A stretch of DNA of 64,000 nucleotides. It comes from Carettochelys insculpta (taxonomy: Eukaryota; Chordata; Testudines; Carettochelyidae). Below the pieces are notes generated by a model. The model saw nothing but the letters and a program-made list of their open reading frames with translations. It did no database searches and was not told the origin of the DNA. Below are positions 23,583-34,965 of the stretch, in pieces. The stretch covers positions 248,418,501 through 248,482,500 of the forward strand of contig NC_134137.1 of the NCBI RefSeq assembly GCF_033958435.1, read 5' to 3'. Positions within the stretch are counted from its first letter, which is position 1, and each line of letters opens with the position of its first letter. The translations under genes were made by a program, and so were the position numbers.

Positions 23583-25357
23583 AAGATGAGCTAATACTAC
23601 CAGCTACAGTCTAAACAATAAAGCTCTGCATCTTAATTTGTTTAGTAATAAAGCTGTTGTAAGTAGGACTATTAGTAACTTTAAAAAGTATCACTGGCAC
23701 TTGGACCATATGTACAGGTCAAAAGGTCAAATTTTGGTGTTTCTGCTTTGGAAAGGTTGCTGTAGACCTTAGTGCTGTTACTGAGATTCAGAAAATTTCC
23801 CATCACTTGTGGGGATTTGCCTTTAGTTTTGTTTCCATTTTTGTTTGTCTCTGTGCTCCATGGCTTTAGCGAGAGCTAAAACTGTGAGGGAAGGGGGAAA
23901 AAGGAAAAGCTGCTTTTCTCCTGATATTTCCATTTGGGCTGAAATGAGGAAGCAGTGGAAAATGAGAAAATCTATTCAAATGAAATGTCCAGCCTGATTG
24001 GTTTGACCAAAGAGGTTCTCAAGAGGTTTTGGTTAATAGGACCTTGGAACTCAGTAACTTTGTGTTTCCCTGAGGTTAACTTGTAGGGTCAATGACTGAA
24101 GAATAATAGCTAAAATATAAAAATGTTGGGCCAGCTTCTGATCTCAGTTATGCTGGTATAATTCCATTGAAATCAAAGGGGTTACTTCTGAATAAACACT
24201 GAAGTAATAGAGATTAAAATAGAGGAGTCCAAATATTCACATCAGCCAGCCATTTTTATTTAGTTATCTCCTATGCAACCGCATTGGTCATTAGCAATAT
24301 CGCTAAACCTACAATGCAGACCCTTAATATGATGATGTCCTTGTACTGAAGCAACATTACTGGTTTTGCTTTTTAAGGTGGCTACTATTTTACCTGCAAC
24401 ACAAAACCTATCAATGCCTCTATCATAGGGACAAATATCAATTTTAAAAAATGGGTGGCTGTTAAGAAATCCAAACCCATACAGAACTTGCCTGGTTCAC
24501 TCCAAGTGCAAATGCGGTTGAAAAGTTTGTCTGAGTTCTTAAGCTTTTGAATAGCTTGGGATATGTATTTTATAAACCCTTCAAATCTCTGCCCAGATGC
24601 CAGGGAGAGATTTTTTTTTTCATGACATAAAACTAAGCAAAATGAATATTCATAGATCCATAGATTTTAAGCCCAGAAGGTCTGTTATCATCATGTAGTC
24701 TGATCTTTTGCCTAAAAGAAGCTATGTAGTTCAACCAGTGAGTCCTTCATCTAGTTCAACAACTCATGGATGGGTTAAAATTCTAAACCAGAGACATGTG
24801 TATCCCTGAGGGCATGCAGAGGTTTGCTGGAGGGTACTTCACTCCTCTATTTCATTGTGTCTCAGCCTGAAGCTTATGACCCCCAAGAAGGTTGTGGGAC
24901 TGGTTTAGGTCGGGGAATAAGAAGTGTAGAGTTGGCCTTAGAGGGAGGCAGGCAAAGCAATTGCCTGGGGCCCCATGCTGTGGGAGATTCTGAGAAGCTA
25001 AGTTATATGCTTCAGCCTTGGGCATCAGGGCTAGGGATTTCAGATAAGGCGCACAAGTACAAAAACCCACTGAAGTGTGAGTGTTGTATAATTATAAAAT
25101 TAATCAATTGAAATATATTGTAAAAATGAGGGAAGTAAGCAAAAATAAGTGAGCAGTATCTGATTTTGTAAGTAAGAATATTTTAAATAAAGGGAAACGG
25201 TGCACACAAGACAAATCTGACTCTTGTAAGTGGTAGAGTAGTCTGTAGAGGCTGAGAACCACCTGATTAAAACATATCTCGGTTTCACTTGCTTTGCTTT
25301 GTGTTGTTGGGTTCACCTAGAAAGGGGTCACAATGTCATCAAAGTCTGCCAGACTAA
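23583..25357. other. No gene; CR1 3'-end fragment at about 24651-24716
   Basis: AT-rich sequence. Around 24651-24716 the words CATAGATCCATAGATTTTAAG, AGAAGGTCTG and ATCATCATGTAGTCTGA look like the antisense 3' end of an old CR1 subfamily. Nothing else was recognised. Confidence 0.5.
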
Positions 25358-25622
25358 GGCTGTGTCCACACTTGCCCCAACTTTGATTACTAATGAAGTT
25401 CTGTGGTGAATACGCAGGACTTCATTAGGCTAATTTTCCCCTGCAGCAACTTCAAAGTAGCTTGGGCACTTCAAAGTGCCCACGGCTACACGCATGCTGG
25501 CACTTCAAAGTTTGATGCTTCAAAGTTGCTGTGCGGGAAAATTAGCAGCACTTCATTAGTAATCTCCCATGACCCTGATTACTATGCCCCCTTTGAAGTT
25601 GGGGGCAAGTGCAGACACAGCC
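25358..25622. mobile_element. Harbinger-type MITE, 265 bp
   Basis: The ends are GGCTGTGTCCACACTTGCCCC and GGGGCAAGTGCAGACACAGCC, nearly perfect inverted repeats. The inside is palindromic, with CTTCAAAGT and TAATGAAG words on both sides. The flanks are TAA and AAT, so a clean 3-bp duplication is not visible. It ends 386 bp upstream of the SCUBE1 exon. Confidence 0.75.
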
Positions 25623-26008
25623 AATATGTCCTTGCTGGGCAAAATCAAGCTTGCTCACCTAAATTCATCCCTGTGCTGTTTCAGTTTCTGAGAGGAATAC
25701 AGTTATTCCTCAAGCCTCTTCAAAAGGTGTGCTCATAAAACAGAATGGCTGCTGTGCTGTACGCACAACAAGGTGTCTGAAATTCAGTCCTAGGTGAGCC
25801 TTTGCGTATACATTCCATAATGCACTGTAGGATCTCTATTGGGTATAAGATGTAATACAGATATATGATATAATTATTCATATATGTGTATTCAATGTTG
25901 CAAGTGTAGCAGGAGGAATGTTTCTGTATGCTTACACCTGTAACCCAAAATAAATAGAATTCTTGGTAAATTTGTTAATTCAAATTTCTTTCCCCCTCTG
26001 TGTTTTAG

Positions 26009-26137
26009 ACATTGATGAGTGTGAAAATGACTTCTACAATGGAGGTTGTGTCCATGAGTGCATCAACATTCCAGGCAACTACAGGTGTACGTGCTATGAT
26101 GGGTTCATGTTGGCCCATGATGGCCACAACTGTCTTG
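26009..26137 (+). CDS. SCUBE1: SCUBE1-like exon encoding one calcium-binding EGF domain
   Basis: This is one internal exon of a secreted or membrane-tethered SCUBE glycoprotein (signal peptide, CUB, EGF repeats), which acts at the cell surface in adhesion and growth-factor signalling. The 43 codons encode one cbEGF module: the calcium motif DIDEC, then GGC, HEC, a hydroxylation-type stretch [10 protein letters not shown], and HNC, with all six cysteines present. The acceptor is a T-rich tract ending TTTTAG at 26008, and the donor is GTGAGT at 26138-26143. Exon length is 129 bp, phase 1 at both ends, as usual for single cbEGF exons, so it can be skipped without a frameshift. The words [17 protein letters not shown] fit SCUBE1 better than SCUBE2 (which I recall as having ELNGGCVHDCLNIP) or SCUBE3. 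This assignment is from memory of the family. I found no neighbouring SCUBE exon in the window. Confidence 0.85.
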
Positions 26138-28260
26138 GTGAGTAATTAGAGAGGTGAAGATTAATGACTCTGCATTTTACCTATTAAAATGTGGTTAGCA
26201 AGCCATATTTTCTCTCTGAGGCGTACATAACATTGAGGTCTGATCCAGCCTCCAGTGAAATAGCCTGGAATCTTTCCACTGAGTCCAGCTAGCTTTGGAT
26301 CAGGCTCTGAATATGTTCATTGAGAATGGCAAGCCCTCAGTCCATTCAGATCTAATTTGTCCTTCTCTAATATATACTTAAAAATCCACTGCCAAACACA
26401 CTGGGTGGATTTTTTTCCCCTCCCAGAAAAGTTACTTTTCTTCATTTCCTTCCATTTTTTCAAAGAGAACTCACTCAGTTGCCTTCAACTCCTAGCATTC
26501 CAGGACTACGCAACACATTGCCATGTGTTTTGCCTGACTCATTGTTTTCTGTGCAGTGGTAGGGTATCAGTACGTGGTGCACAACAAGAATATGTGACTG
26601 GTCTTTCATGCGATTAAAAAAATTAAACTTCTAAGCGGATGCAAAGAATTAATAGTAATTAAGTGGTGTTTTTCCTGGTAGACACTTGGGCAGGGATTAA
26701 CCTAGTTCTTGACTATTGAATCAATACATTTGGTGAGAGTACAGGATTCCTGGGGAGTAGAATGTGCAATGATACTATTATAACTGTGCCACCAATGTTT
26801 AAATTGGAGCAGAGTACAAGCTGCCAGATGTGCATGTAGGTACACATCTGGATTTCAAACACCCCAAGGTTCTGGGGTGTTTCAATCCAATGTTTTGTTT
26901 TATACCCATTTCTGATGTTCAAAACAGTTTGGGAACGAAGATGTGTATTCCCAAATTCTGTAAATTTTAGATGTGTGTATTTTACATGTAGTGCTGTTAC
27001 ATACATTTATAACTGTTCCAGTAAGTCTCCCCAACCCTGCCTTCATTATTCGTCTTCCTGCTGAATCCTATTGTCCATGCGTCTTGACTTCAACTCAGTT
27101 GTGCGGGTTACATGTGCATTTGCACATACATATACAATGTGCAATAGACTGAGTTACTCAAAAATCCCAGGCACAGATTACTTTGCCCAGTGTTTGACAC
27201 AGACTAAACGCCATTGTGGGGTAGTAGGTGGAAAACTGTTAGGTAGATAGCAGGCACTATTGGTACTGCTAACGTTTTAGCTTAATTAAAGCTGAAAACA
27301 CTGTTATATCTTGAAAACTGGGAGTTCAGTTAATGAATAACAGATAATATTATATAGTAATGTCAGTCTGCTCACAGAGAGGCTGTGGAACATTTAGAAT
27401 TTTTGGGCAGGTGTTCCTTAATCTTGTAACTGATGTATTTCACACATTGCTCATTTTCGCACTGGCGTGTTGTTTGTTTAGATGGATTGTACATCTGGCC
27501 TATTACTGGCTTTTTGACTTGAATTACCACATTTTGTCTGTCGTAAAAACAAACAAAAATTTAAAAGGCTCTGATCAGACTAATTTTTAAATATAGCACT
27601 AGACTTTCCCTCAATTACCTTGCAGCATTCTCAAAATCTGTCAGTAAATTTAGGTTAAAGCTTTCTGGGCCAGATCATACCCTCCTGGATTAATATGTTT
27701 CAACTAGAGATGGCCAAATTATTAATTTCATGAGAATATAGGTCTAACAAAAAGCCATTAGTTTTAAAATATTCACACTAATGTTCATGAATATTTAGTA
27801 AAACAGGGCACAGACATGTTCAAATACTACACACTCAGTTGGCAAAAGTGCATGTGGGTGTATTGGGGGCAGTTACTGTTTTGTTTGTTTTGCAGTATTT
27901 GAACAGTTTTATTTTCAGCTCCATTTCTGAATGATCTTCTTGGTGATGGAGGGTTGGCATGGTGTGCTAACTAACAGAAAACAAGCAGCGTGAACTAATA
28001 AACACAAATTTATTAGATCTCTGCAGTTTTCCCTCAGGTCTCCAGCAATCCATACAATTATCGTTCTCTTGCCTTGTGATCATGGCTCTCTCTTGCCTGA
28101 AACCAAACCCTTATCTGAGGGATATTCAGAGCACAGAACGGAACTCTTCTGACTCTGTGGAGATGCCCATATTTTTGGTGGTTTCCCCATTGACTTTTGG
28201 CAAATTACATGTTGGTGGACATAACCCACCATAATATAGAACACTGTGTTGAAATTCATA
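26138..28260. other. SCUBE1 intron; no gene seen
   Basis: Intronic AT-rich sequence. A small perfect hairpin occurs at about 26857-26882 (AAACACCCC...GGGGTGTTT). I saw no further exon. Confidence 0.5.
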
Positions 28261-28880
28261 GGCTGGGCCTACACGGCGCTCCATCCAGTGCCACTGCCAG
28301 CAGAGCTATGCAAAATGAGCTTCTTGGGATTGCAAATAGCGTACCATTTGCATACTCCTGAAGCTCATTACCATAGCCCCACAAGAGTTCAGCATTGGCA
28401 GAAAGGGGTGCTGGCACTGCAAAGGCTGTGGACGGCATAAGGGACTGGCAACAGAGAGGGGTTTAGCTGGCAGAGGCACACCCACACAGCCTCTGCAGTG
28501 CCAGCACCCCCTTCTGCTGTTGCCAAACTCTCATGGGGCTATGGTAATGAGCTTCGGAAGTATGCAAATGGCACACCCTCTCTGTTGACAGAACTGTCTA
28601 CACTGTACTTCCGTACTATGTCCGCAGAGTGTTATGCCTCAAATTTTTGGGGAATAACACTGTCAAGGTAAAGGCAGAGTTCTGTTGAGTCTGTTGACAG
28701 AATGCTTTGTGTGTAGATGCTCCCTGAGTTATGTCAACAGATGGCCCTTTCTGCCAACACAACTCTTTAGTGTAGTGGGGCAGAATGACCACCCCACTAC
28801 CTGGAAGGGATCCTGCCATTTTGTTTCAAGCCTGGCCCCTCCCAGTCACCTGACTGGAAGTCAGGAGGTCAAGCCAGGCC

Positions 28881-28888
28881 TATAAAAG
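28881..28888 (+). promoter_or_regulatory. TATA box of LTR copy B
   Basis: TATAAAAG lies about 105 bp inside the LTR, followed by a GC-rich initiator-like region. The equivalent site in copy A is eroded. Activity is not shown. Confidence 0.45.
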
Positions 28889-29549
28889 CCCAGGCTGAGG
28901 ACTCAGTTGAAATAGAGCCTCCAGAGGATGGCTCTGTGCTCCCTGCCTGGCAGCCTGAGGGGCCAACCTGCAGGAGAGCCAGAGGATGGCTCTGGGCTCC
29001 CAGCGTGGGAGGTGGAGGACCGGCTGAGGGAGGCCAAGGCCTGGATTGGGCTGCCTGGGCCCCTGCCAGTCCTGACACCTTGTAGACCCCAGCGGAACTG
29101 TCCTAGGGAAGACCAGCCAGACCTGGGTGACCGACCAGAGGACCTGCCTCAGCCTGCTCCCCGAGCCAGCCTGAGGCAGCAGGAGAACTGGCCTCAGCCT
29201 GCACACCAAGCCAGCCTGAGGATGCAAACCTGAGATGGTGCTCAGGCCAGGACTGGGCCACCCAGACCTGATACCCCCTGAACCCTGAGACATCGGTGGA
29301 CTTTGGGTATGTGCTGGGGGGGAAGACTGGGAGTGGCTCAGGAGATAGAGTGGACTGGTAAAGGTCCTTTTGCAGCATGTTGTGGTGTGGATTCCCCTCT
29401 GACCCACGCAGCAGGTAGTACTGCTGTGACCAGGGGCACTGGGCTGGGACATGATAGAGCAGGTGGGCCTGTGACCCCCTTGCCATCCACTTGCCAGGTG
29501 GCAGTCTCCTCCTTACTACTTTGCCAAGCATGAGCAGAGTGTATGTTTG

Positions 29550-29940
29550 CTGCCCTGCCCTGAGCTAGGGCCCGGGCAACCCGTGAGACTGTTTCTTTGT
29601 TGCCCTGCCCTGTACCAGGGCCTGGGCCAGCCTCTCCTTGCTGCAGAGCCTGGGCTTCCTTTTGATGCGTGCTGTTCTGCCCTGAGCTAGGGCTGGGGGC
29701 CACCTAATGACTGTTATTTTTCACCCTGCCTTGCTCCAGGGCTAGGGCTCTTCTGTTGTTTCCAGCCCCACCTTGCTCCAGGGCTTGGGCATTCTTGGGC
29801 TTGCCATTCCACCCTGAGCTAGGGCTGGGGGCTGCCAAAGGCAGTGGGTTTGCTGCCTCACCCTGAGCTAGGGCCGGGGGCTGTCTGGTGACTGAGGGCT
29901 TGCTATCACCCTGACATAGGGCTAGGCCCTGACATAATAG
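29550..29940 (+). repeat. Degenerate minisatellite inside LTR copy B
   Basis: About nine or more imperfect units with the core GCCCTGCCCTGAGCTAGGGC or CACCTTGCTCCAGGGCT at 30-60 bp spacing. Copy A (about 3020-3190) has about four. The unit core is itself a small palindrome (CCCTGAGCTAGGG). Confidence 0.65.
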
Positions 29941-30149
29941 CTAATTTCCCACAGCACCTGCCTGAGGTAAGGGAGGGGGCTCAAACTATTGCTTCTCACC
30001 CACCTGAGGCAGAGTGCGAACCCCTCCCCCAAACGAGTGACTTGGGGGTTGGTGGACTAGTGGCAGTAGGGTGGGACGGCCGACCACTGACTCAGAAGGG
30101 GAGGAGCCCTTCTGGGAGCCTGAACCAGATGCATGTAGACACAGCCATA

Positions 30150-31103
30150 GAGTTTTCTTGAGTAACTTCACACCACCTGTAATGAAGACTAGGTCCTCTT
30201 CATCTTATTCATCAAGTGTTGAAATACCAAGAGACTCTTGCAGATGTCAAGTCTTGTGTCCCCTAGTTGTGCTCCACTTTGTGAATTGGCCATTCTTCAT
30301 CCTAATCCGAAGCCTCTACAAACCTGACTGCACAGAGGGAGATTCAGTGAACTAAAGAGGAGTGGGAGTAATATTATGTGGGCTCTTCTTCCTCCCAGGA
30401 TAGATATTTAGGACATTGGATTAAGATTAAGCCTTCATCTTTTTGGCAACACGGCTCTTGGACAGAATATGTTCCTCAGAATGCGTATTGAAAAGTTGGG
30501 TTGGTGGATGATTGCTGGCATCTGGCAATACAATGATTGATCTTATACTTTCACTATTAAAAGAAAAATCAGGAAACGTTCTCCCCTTTCCCTCTTTTTA
30601 AATTTTAAATACATTTACAGTTGGTGAAATGTACCCAATAGTGAGCCCTCAGGATGGAAGTCTTCAGTCTAGAAAATGGCAGTGCAAGACCTTTGACATC
30701 CTGTACAGTCATGGTTTATTTTAGTCAGGATGACACATTTTGGAAAGTGTGTGCGTCCTTTAGAAACTGAACATCAGTCATCAAAGGGGAACATGTCTTT
30801 TTATGTAGGGGGTAGGTATATGCATAATTTCCTATAAGCTGAGAGTGCATGCCTTTAATTAGTGAGTGACATTTTTGGCTGTCTTAACATTAGTAACTGA
30901 GTTGATGAGCGCTTAAATCCCAGATAAACTGAGCTACAGAAAATTGTGCATTTCCACAAAAGAAGCTGAGGTTTCCATCAATTTTTGGAAACTTCATTGA
31001 GAGCAAACTTGAGCTATTGATGCCAGAAAGAGAGGATTTCCCCCTTCTTTTCTAATTGAGAAATTCAACCCCATAACAAATCAGAGTTGCTGTGTGTCCC
31101 TTT

Positions 31104-31160
<57 letters not shown>

Positions 31161-31361
31161 ACCTTCTTTTCAAAAATCACCTTTGGGGAAAAAGGTCATT
31201 TTTTTTTTTAAATGGTTAAAAAATAGTTTTCTCATCTTTTAATCAACAGCTTTACTGATTTCTTTTTTTTTCAGCTCAATGTGCAAGTGAAATTTGCAGC
31301 AAATCTCAAAGCCAAAGGATAGCCAGTTTGAAACTGTATCATATCTTTTATACATACCTCC
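30150..31361. other. No gene seen; AT-rich with a dinucleotide repeat
   Basis: Intronic AT-rich sequence. The only feature is the CT/CA microsatellite listed separately. Confidence 0.5.
31105..31157. repeat. (CT)n(CA)n microsatellite
   Basis: A run of CT units (31105-31118) passes directly into an uninterrupted run of CA units (31119-31157). It is likely polymorphic. Confidence 0.95.
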
Positions 31362-31792
31362 AGCCGCATCTACACTAGCCGGCTATTTCAAAATAGCTGT
31401 GCAAACTTCGAAATAGTGCCCGCCACATCTACACTTGCCAAGCGCTATTTCAAAGTTGAAATCGACATAAGGTGGTGAGACGTTGAAGTCGCTATCCTCA
31501 TCAGGAGATGGGAATAGCGCCCTACTTCAACGTTGAACGTCAAAGTACGGCACATGTAGACAATCCGCGTCCCGCAACATCGAAATAGCGGGGTCCTCCA
31601 TGGCGGCCATCAGCTGAGGGGTTGAGACGCTCTCTCCAGCCCCCGAGCTCTATGGTCGCCGCGTGCAGCAGCCCTTTAAAGCTCCCTGCCCCCTTGTTTC
31701 CTGTGCAGGAAGCTGAGAGCACGTGCAGGCAGCAGCATACACACGTGCCCAGCCTGCACATCCTCACCAGCCCCAACCCAACACCCAGCACC

Positions 31793-33356
31793 CATGGCAT
31801 CCAGCCAGCCCCCCAAGTGCACACAGGGCACCCCCCCAAGGGTACCCAGGGCTCCCAGCCTGCCAGCCAGCGGGGGAAGAGGCAGTGGGGCCCCTCCTGG
31901 ATGGAGGCCGAGATCCGGGACCTGCTGGGGTTCTGGGGCGAGGAGGAGGTGCTCCAGGTAAAGGGGAGCAAGAGGTGGAACGTGGATGCATTCGCTCGGC
32001 TGGCCGAGGGCCTGGCTGCCCGGGGTCACCCTGCCCGCACTCCTGACCATGTCAGGAGTAAGGTAAAGGAGCTGCGGCAGGGTTACACCCAGGCCCGGGA
32101 CACAGCCAGCCGATCTGGGGCTGCCCCCACCACTTGCCCCTTTTACAGGGAGCTAAGGGCCATCCTGGGCCCCGGTATACCTCCTCCCCCCCCCGGCCAC
32201 CCTTGACACCTCGGGTGATGAGCCCCAGCAGGCCCCGGAGACGGAGTCCACCCCGGAGGCCAGCCCTGCACCCCAGGGGCCCCCGCCAGGAGCCAACCCC
32301 TGGGACACTGGAGGAGGAGGAGGAGTCCTCCAGCGACGGGGGGCTCCAAATTGACCTCTTCTCCCACAGCTCCAGCAGGGCGTCCACCCAATGGGTGTCC
32401 CCCAACCATGGGAGCAGACCGTCAGGTATGTACCCCCCCCGGTGCACATCCCCGGGGTTAAGGGGCGGGGACAAGAGACATGACCAGGGCCCTCCACACA
32501 CCCAGATGACCATGGCCCCGAGGACAGCAGTGGCATGTCCCTCAGAAGAGTCCATCAGCCCCTGCCCCCCAGCAGGACAGTGCCATGCCCCATCCCTGGG
32601 GATGGGGGGAGCGGAACCTAGGGTCCCCCGTGGGGGGAGGGTTGGACACCCATCATCAGCAGCAGCATCTCCGGGGGATGGGGATGGGGAACCAGCAGCA
32701 GAGAGGTGTGGGGACAAAGGCCACGGGTCAGGGCCCAGACTAATGGCTGTCTCCACTCTTCTTCCCCCCTCTGTTCTGCAGCTGCACCATCGGAGGGCCC
32801 GGAGAGCACCAGCGTGGTGTCTGTGGTCCCGGACAGCACACCGGGGCCATCCCAGGAGGCCAGCCCCTCGGCGGAGCATGGACCAGCCCCAGGATGAGCC
32901 CGACAGCATCGGAGCCATCCGCGGGCATCCATGGACCCCCACCTGCTTGCCACCCTCCGGCGTCAGCTGGAGGTGTCCGAGTGGTACCTGCAGGTGGAGG
33001 AGCGGTGGCTCGATTTCCAGGAGCGAGCGCTGGCCTGGCGCCAGGAGGCTTGGGGGACCTTCATGCGCACCTTCCAGGACATCACAAGGCACTTGCCCAC
33101 CCGCCGCTCCACCTGCCATCCCTCCACCATCTACTGTCCTGGGGCCTGCCACCGAGGGGGACCATGGGCCTCCGGACACCGCCCGGCCCTATCTGCCGGT
33201 TCTCCTGGCCCCCACCCAGCCTTGACGGGGCCTCCGGCCCAGACATGGGTCACGCCCCCCCACACCAGGCTCAGGACAATAGGGGGTGCGTGGCCGAGGA
33301 CGTTGCCCCCCAAGGCTCCCCTCCTTGGGACATATTACCCCCATCCTTGTAAATAG
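31793..33356 (+). pseudogene. Harbinger Myb/SANT-like DNA-binding protein
   Basis: In Harbinger elements this protein binds subterminal DNA and helps bring the transposase to the nucleus and element ends. The likely ATG at 31793 starts MASSQPPK. The trihelix/SANT domain spans about 31885-32165, with W residues in QWGPSWMEAEIRDLL, the VEGL-like LAEGLAARGH, and VRSKVKELRQGY. A serine/glutamate-rich acidic stretch (EEEEESSSDGG) follows, then a GTATGT donor at about 32427. The intron ends CTGCAG at about 32780. The last exon has PESTSVVSVVPDS and the helical stretch MDPHLLATLRRQLEVSEWY. The frame breaks in C-runs near 31836 and 32195, between about 32897 and 32931, and probably more. It therefore reads as a pseudogene, unless homopolymer lengths are assembly errors. 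Confidence 0.75.
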
Positions 33357-33592
33357 TTTTTGTTATACCCCTGTTTAGTTCCTGCCCCCCATGTACATAG
33401 TTTCCCCCTTCTTCTTTTAATAATTAATACACATTGCACAGTTTTGTTTCAAAAAACAATTCCATTTATTGCACAGAAGTGTGTGGGGGATGTGCTCTCA
33501 GGTTCTCTGTGGTGTGGTCATGAGGGCAGGGTGTGTTGTGGAGGATGGGGGGGTGCAGTGGGTGGCTCACCCGCAGCTGGCCCTGCCAGTGT

Positions 33593-34909
33593 TCACCCCG
33601 CAGCCTGCTCAAAATGGGCCCGCAGGGCCTCTCGGACCCGGATCCCCTCAGGGTCGACCTGGCAACTGGGGGCAGCGGGTGGCTGGATGTCGGCCCTGCC
33701 AGCCTCCACAGCCCAGCCCTGGAAGAAGGCCTCTCCCTTGCTCTCCACCAGGTTGTGGAGTGCGCTGCACGTGCCCACAACCTGGGGGATGTTGGTGAGC
33801 CCTGCATCCAGGCGGGTGAGGAGACACCTCCACCGCCCTTTGAGGCGGCCGAAAGTCCGCTCGACCACCTGGAGCGCATGGTTCAAGCGCGTGTTGAACC
33901 GCTCCTGGCTGGCTGTGACATGGCCCGTGTAGGGGTGCATGAGCCAGGGCTGGAAGGGGTATGCTGCGTCTGCGACAATGCAGAGGGGCAGGGTGGTGTC
34001 CCCCGCAAGGATCTCCCGCTGGGGGATGTAGGTCCCCGCCTCCAGCTGGCGGCACAGGCCCAAATTTCTGAACACCCGGGCGTCGTGGGTGCTGCCAGGC
34101 CAGCCAACATAAATGTCCAAGAGGCGGCCCCAGCTGTCCACCAAGGCCTGGAGGACCACGGAGTAGTATCCCTTCCTATTCAGGAAGTGTCCTCCGCTGT
34201 GCTCCAGGGCATGGATAGGGATATGGGTCCCATCTAGAGCCCCAAAGCAATTTGGGAAGCCCAGGCTGGCAAACTCCGTGATGGCAGCATCCGGGTCCCC
34301 AAGCCGCACGAGCCTGTGGAGGAGCAGGGCATTGATTGCGTGGACGACCTGCAGGGGAAGGACATGGGAGCACACCGGTGAGGGGTGTGCACAGTGTGTC
34401 TGGCCCTCCCCTCAGGGCTCCCCCCCTCCCCCCCCGGGTTCCCCCCTCCCCCTGGGTCCTCTTACCTCCATGAGGACAGCCCCGACGGTGGCCTTGCCCA
34501 CGCCGAACTGCTGCCCTACGGATCGGTAGCTGTCTTCCAGACAGCGATGCTGACCCGTTTCTCTACAGTGAGGACACGTCGCATGGGGGTGTCCTGGTGG
34601 CGTAAGGCAGGGGTGAGCCACTGGCAGAGCTCCAGGAATGTCTGCCGGCTCATTCGGAAGTTCTGGAGCCAGCGGTCGTTGTCCCACTCGCCGAGCACCA
34701 GCCGCTCCCACCAGTCCGTGCTCATGGGGTGTCTCCACAGCCGGCGGCTTGTGCGGCCAGGGGGGGCTGGGAGGGCAGCAAGGTCTGGGGCTGCTTCCTC
34801 ATCCCCTGGGAGCAGCTCATCTTCCTCAAATAAAAGATGGTCAGCTGCCTCCTGCATGGCACTGAGCAGGGCAGCCACTGGTCCGCCAGGGGCAGGTGTG
34901 TGGGCCTCT

Positions 34910-34957
<48 letters not shown>

Positions 34958-34965
34958 GGGTCCAT
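33593..34965 (-). pseudogene. Harbinger transposase (DDE), near-intact, 13-bp deletion in exon 1
   Basis: The ATG (complement of 34963-34965) starts MDP and a run of 15 glutamines, then an acidic stretch and WWERLVLGEWDNDRWLQNFRM. Exon 1 (34965-34466) ends GVGKATVGAVLMEV at a GTAAGA donor. The 117-bp intron ends CTGCAG. Exon 2 (34348-33593) is fully open for 251 codons and keeps the catalytic words GALDGTHIPI, STHDARVFRN and VERTFGRLKG. Exon 1 is 500 bp, not a multiple of three. Alignment with the copy at 20701 shows 13 bp missing between 34533 and 34534, right after VWK. Restoring the length to 513 bp would put both exons in one frame of about 420 residues. This single lesion is the only one I see, so the copy died recently. 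Confidence 0.88.

Larger units (their letters stand above)
28776..30133 (+). repeat. Solo LTR-like element, copy B, 1358 bp
   Basis: It is bounded by TG (TGGGGCAGAA) and CA (CCAGATGCA) and flanked by an exact 5-bp duplication TGTAG (28771-28775 and 30134-30138) inside a MITE. These are the hallmarks of an integrated LTR retrotransposon or endogenous retrovirus reduced to one LTR. It has a TATAAAAG box at 28881 followed by CCAGGCTGAGGACTCAG. Between about 29550 and 29940 it carries a degenerate minisatellite of CCCTGAGCTAGGGC units. No internal coding region is present, and I do not know the family. Confidence 0.75.
28261..30146. mobile_element. Harbinger-type MITE split by an LTR insertion
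   Basis: The left end GGCTGGGCCTACACGG at 28261 is preceded by ATA. The right end TGTAGACACAGCC at 30134-30146 is followed by ATA, giving the 3-bp duplication. Between them an LTR (28776-30133) interrupts the right end. Without the insert and one copy of its 5-bp duplication the MITE is about 523 bp. The inside is palindromic around 28440, with paired words CCATTTGCATACT, GAGCTCATTACCATAGCCCC and inverses. Non-coding. Confidence 0.75.

Noticed and set aside
26357..26617. Further exon downstream of the SCUBE1 exon
   Set aside because: The frame has no cysteine pattern of an EGF module and no matched acceptor/donor pair.
31105..31157. Z-DNA or regulatory function of the CT/CA repeat
   Set aside because: Such dinucleotide runs are common in introns, and nothing near it suggests a specific role.
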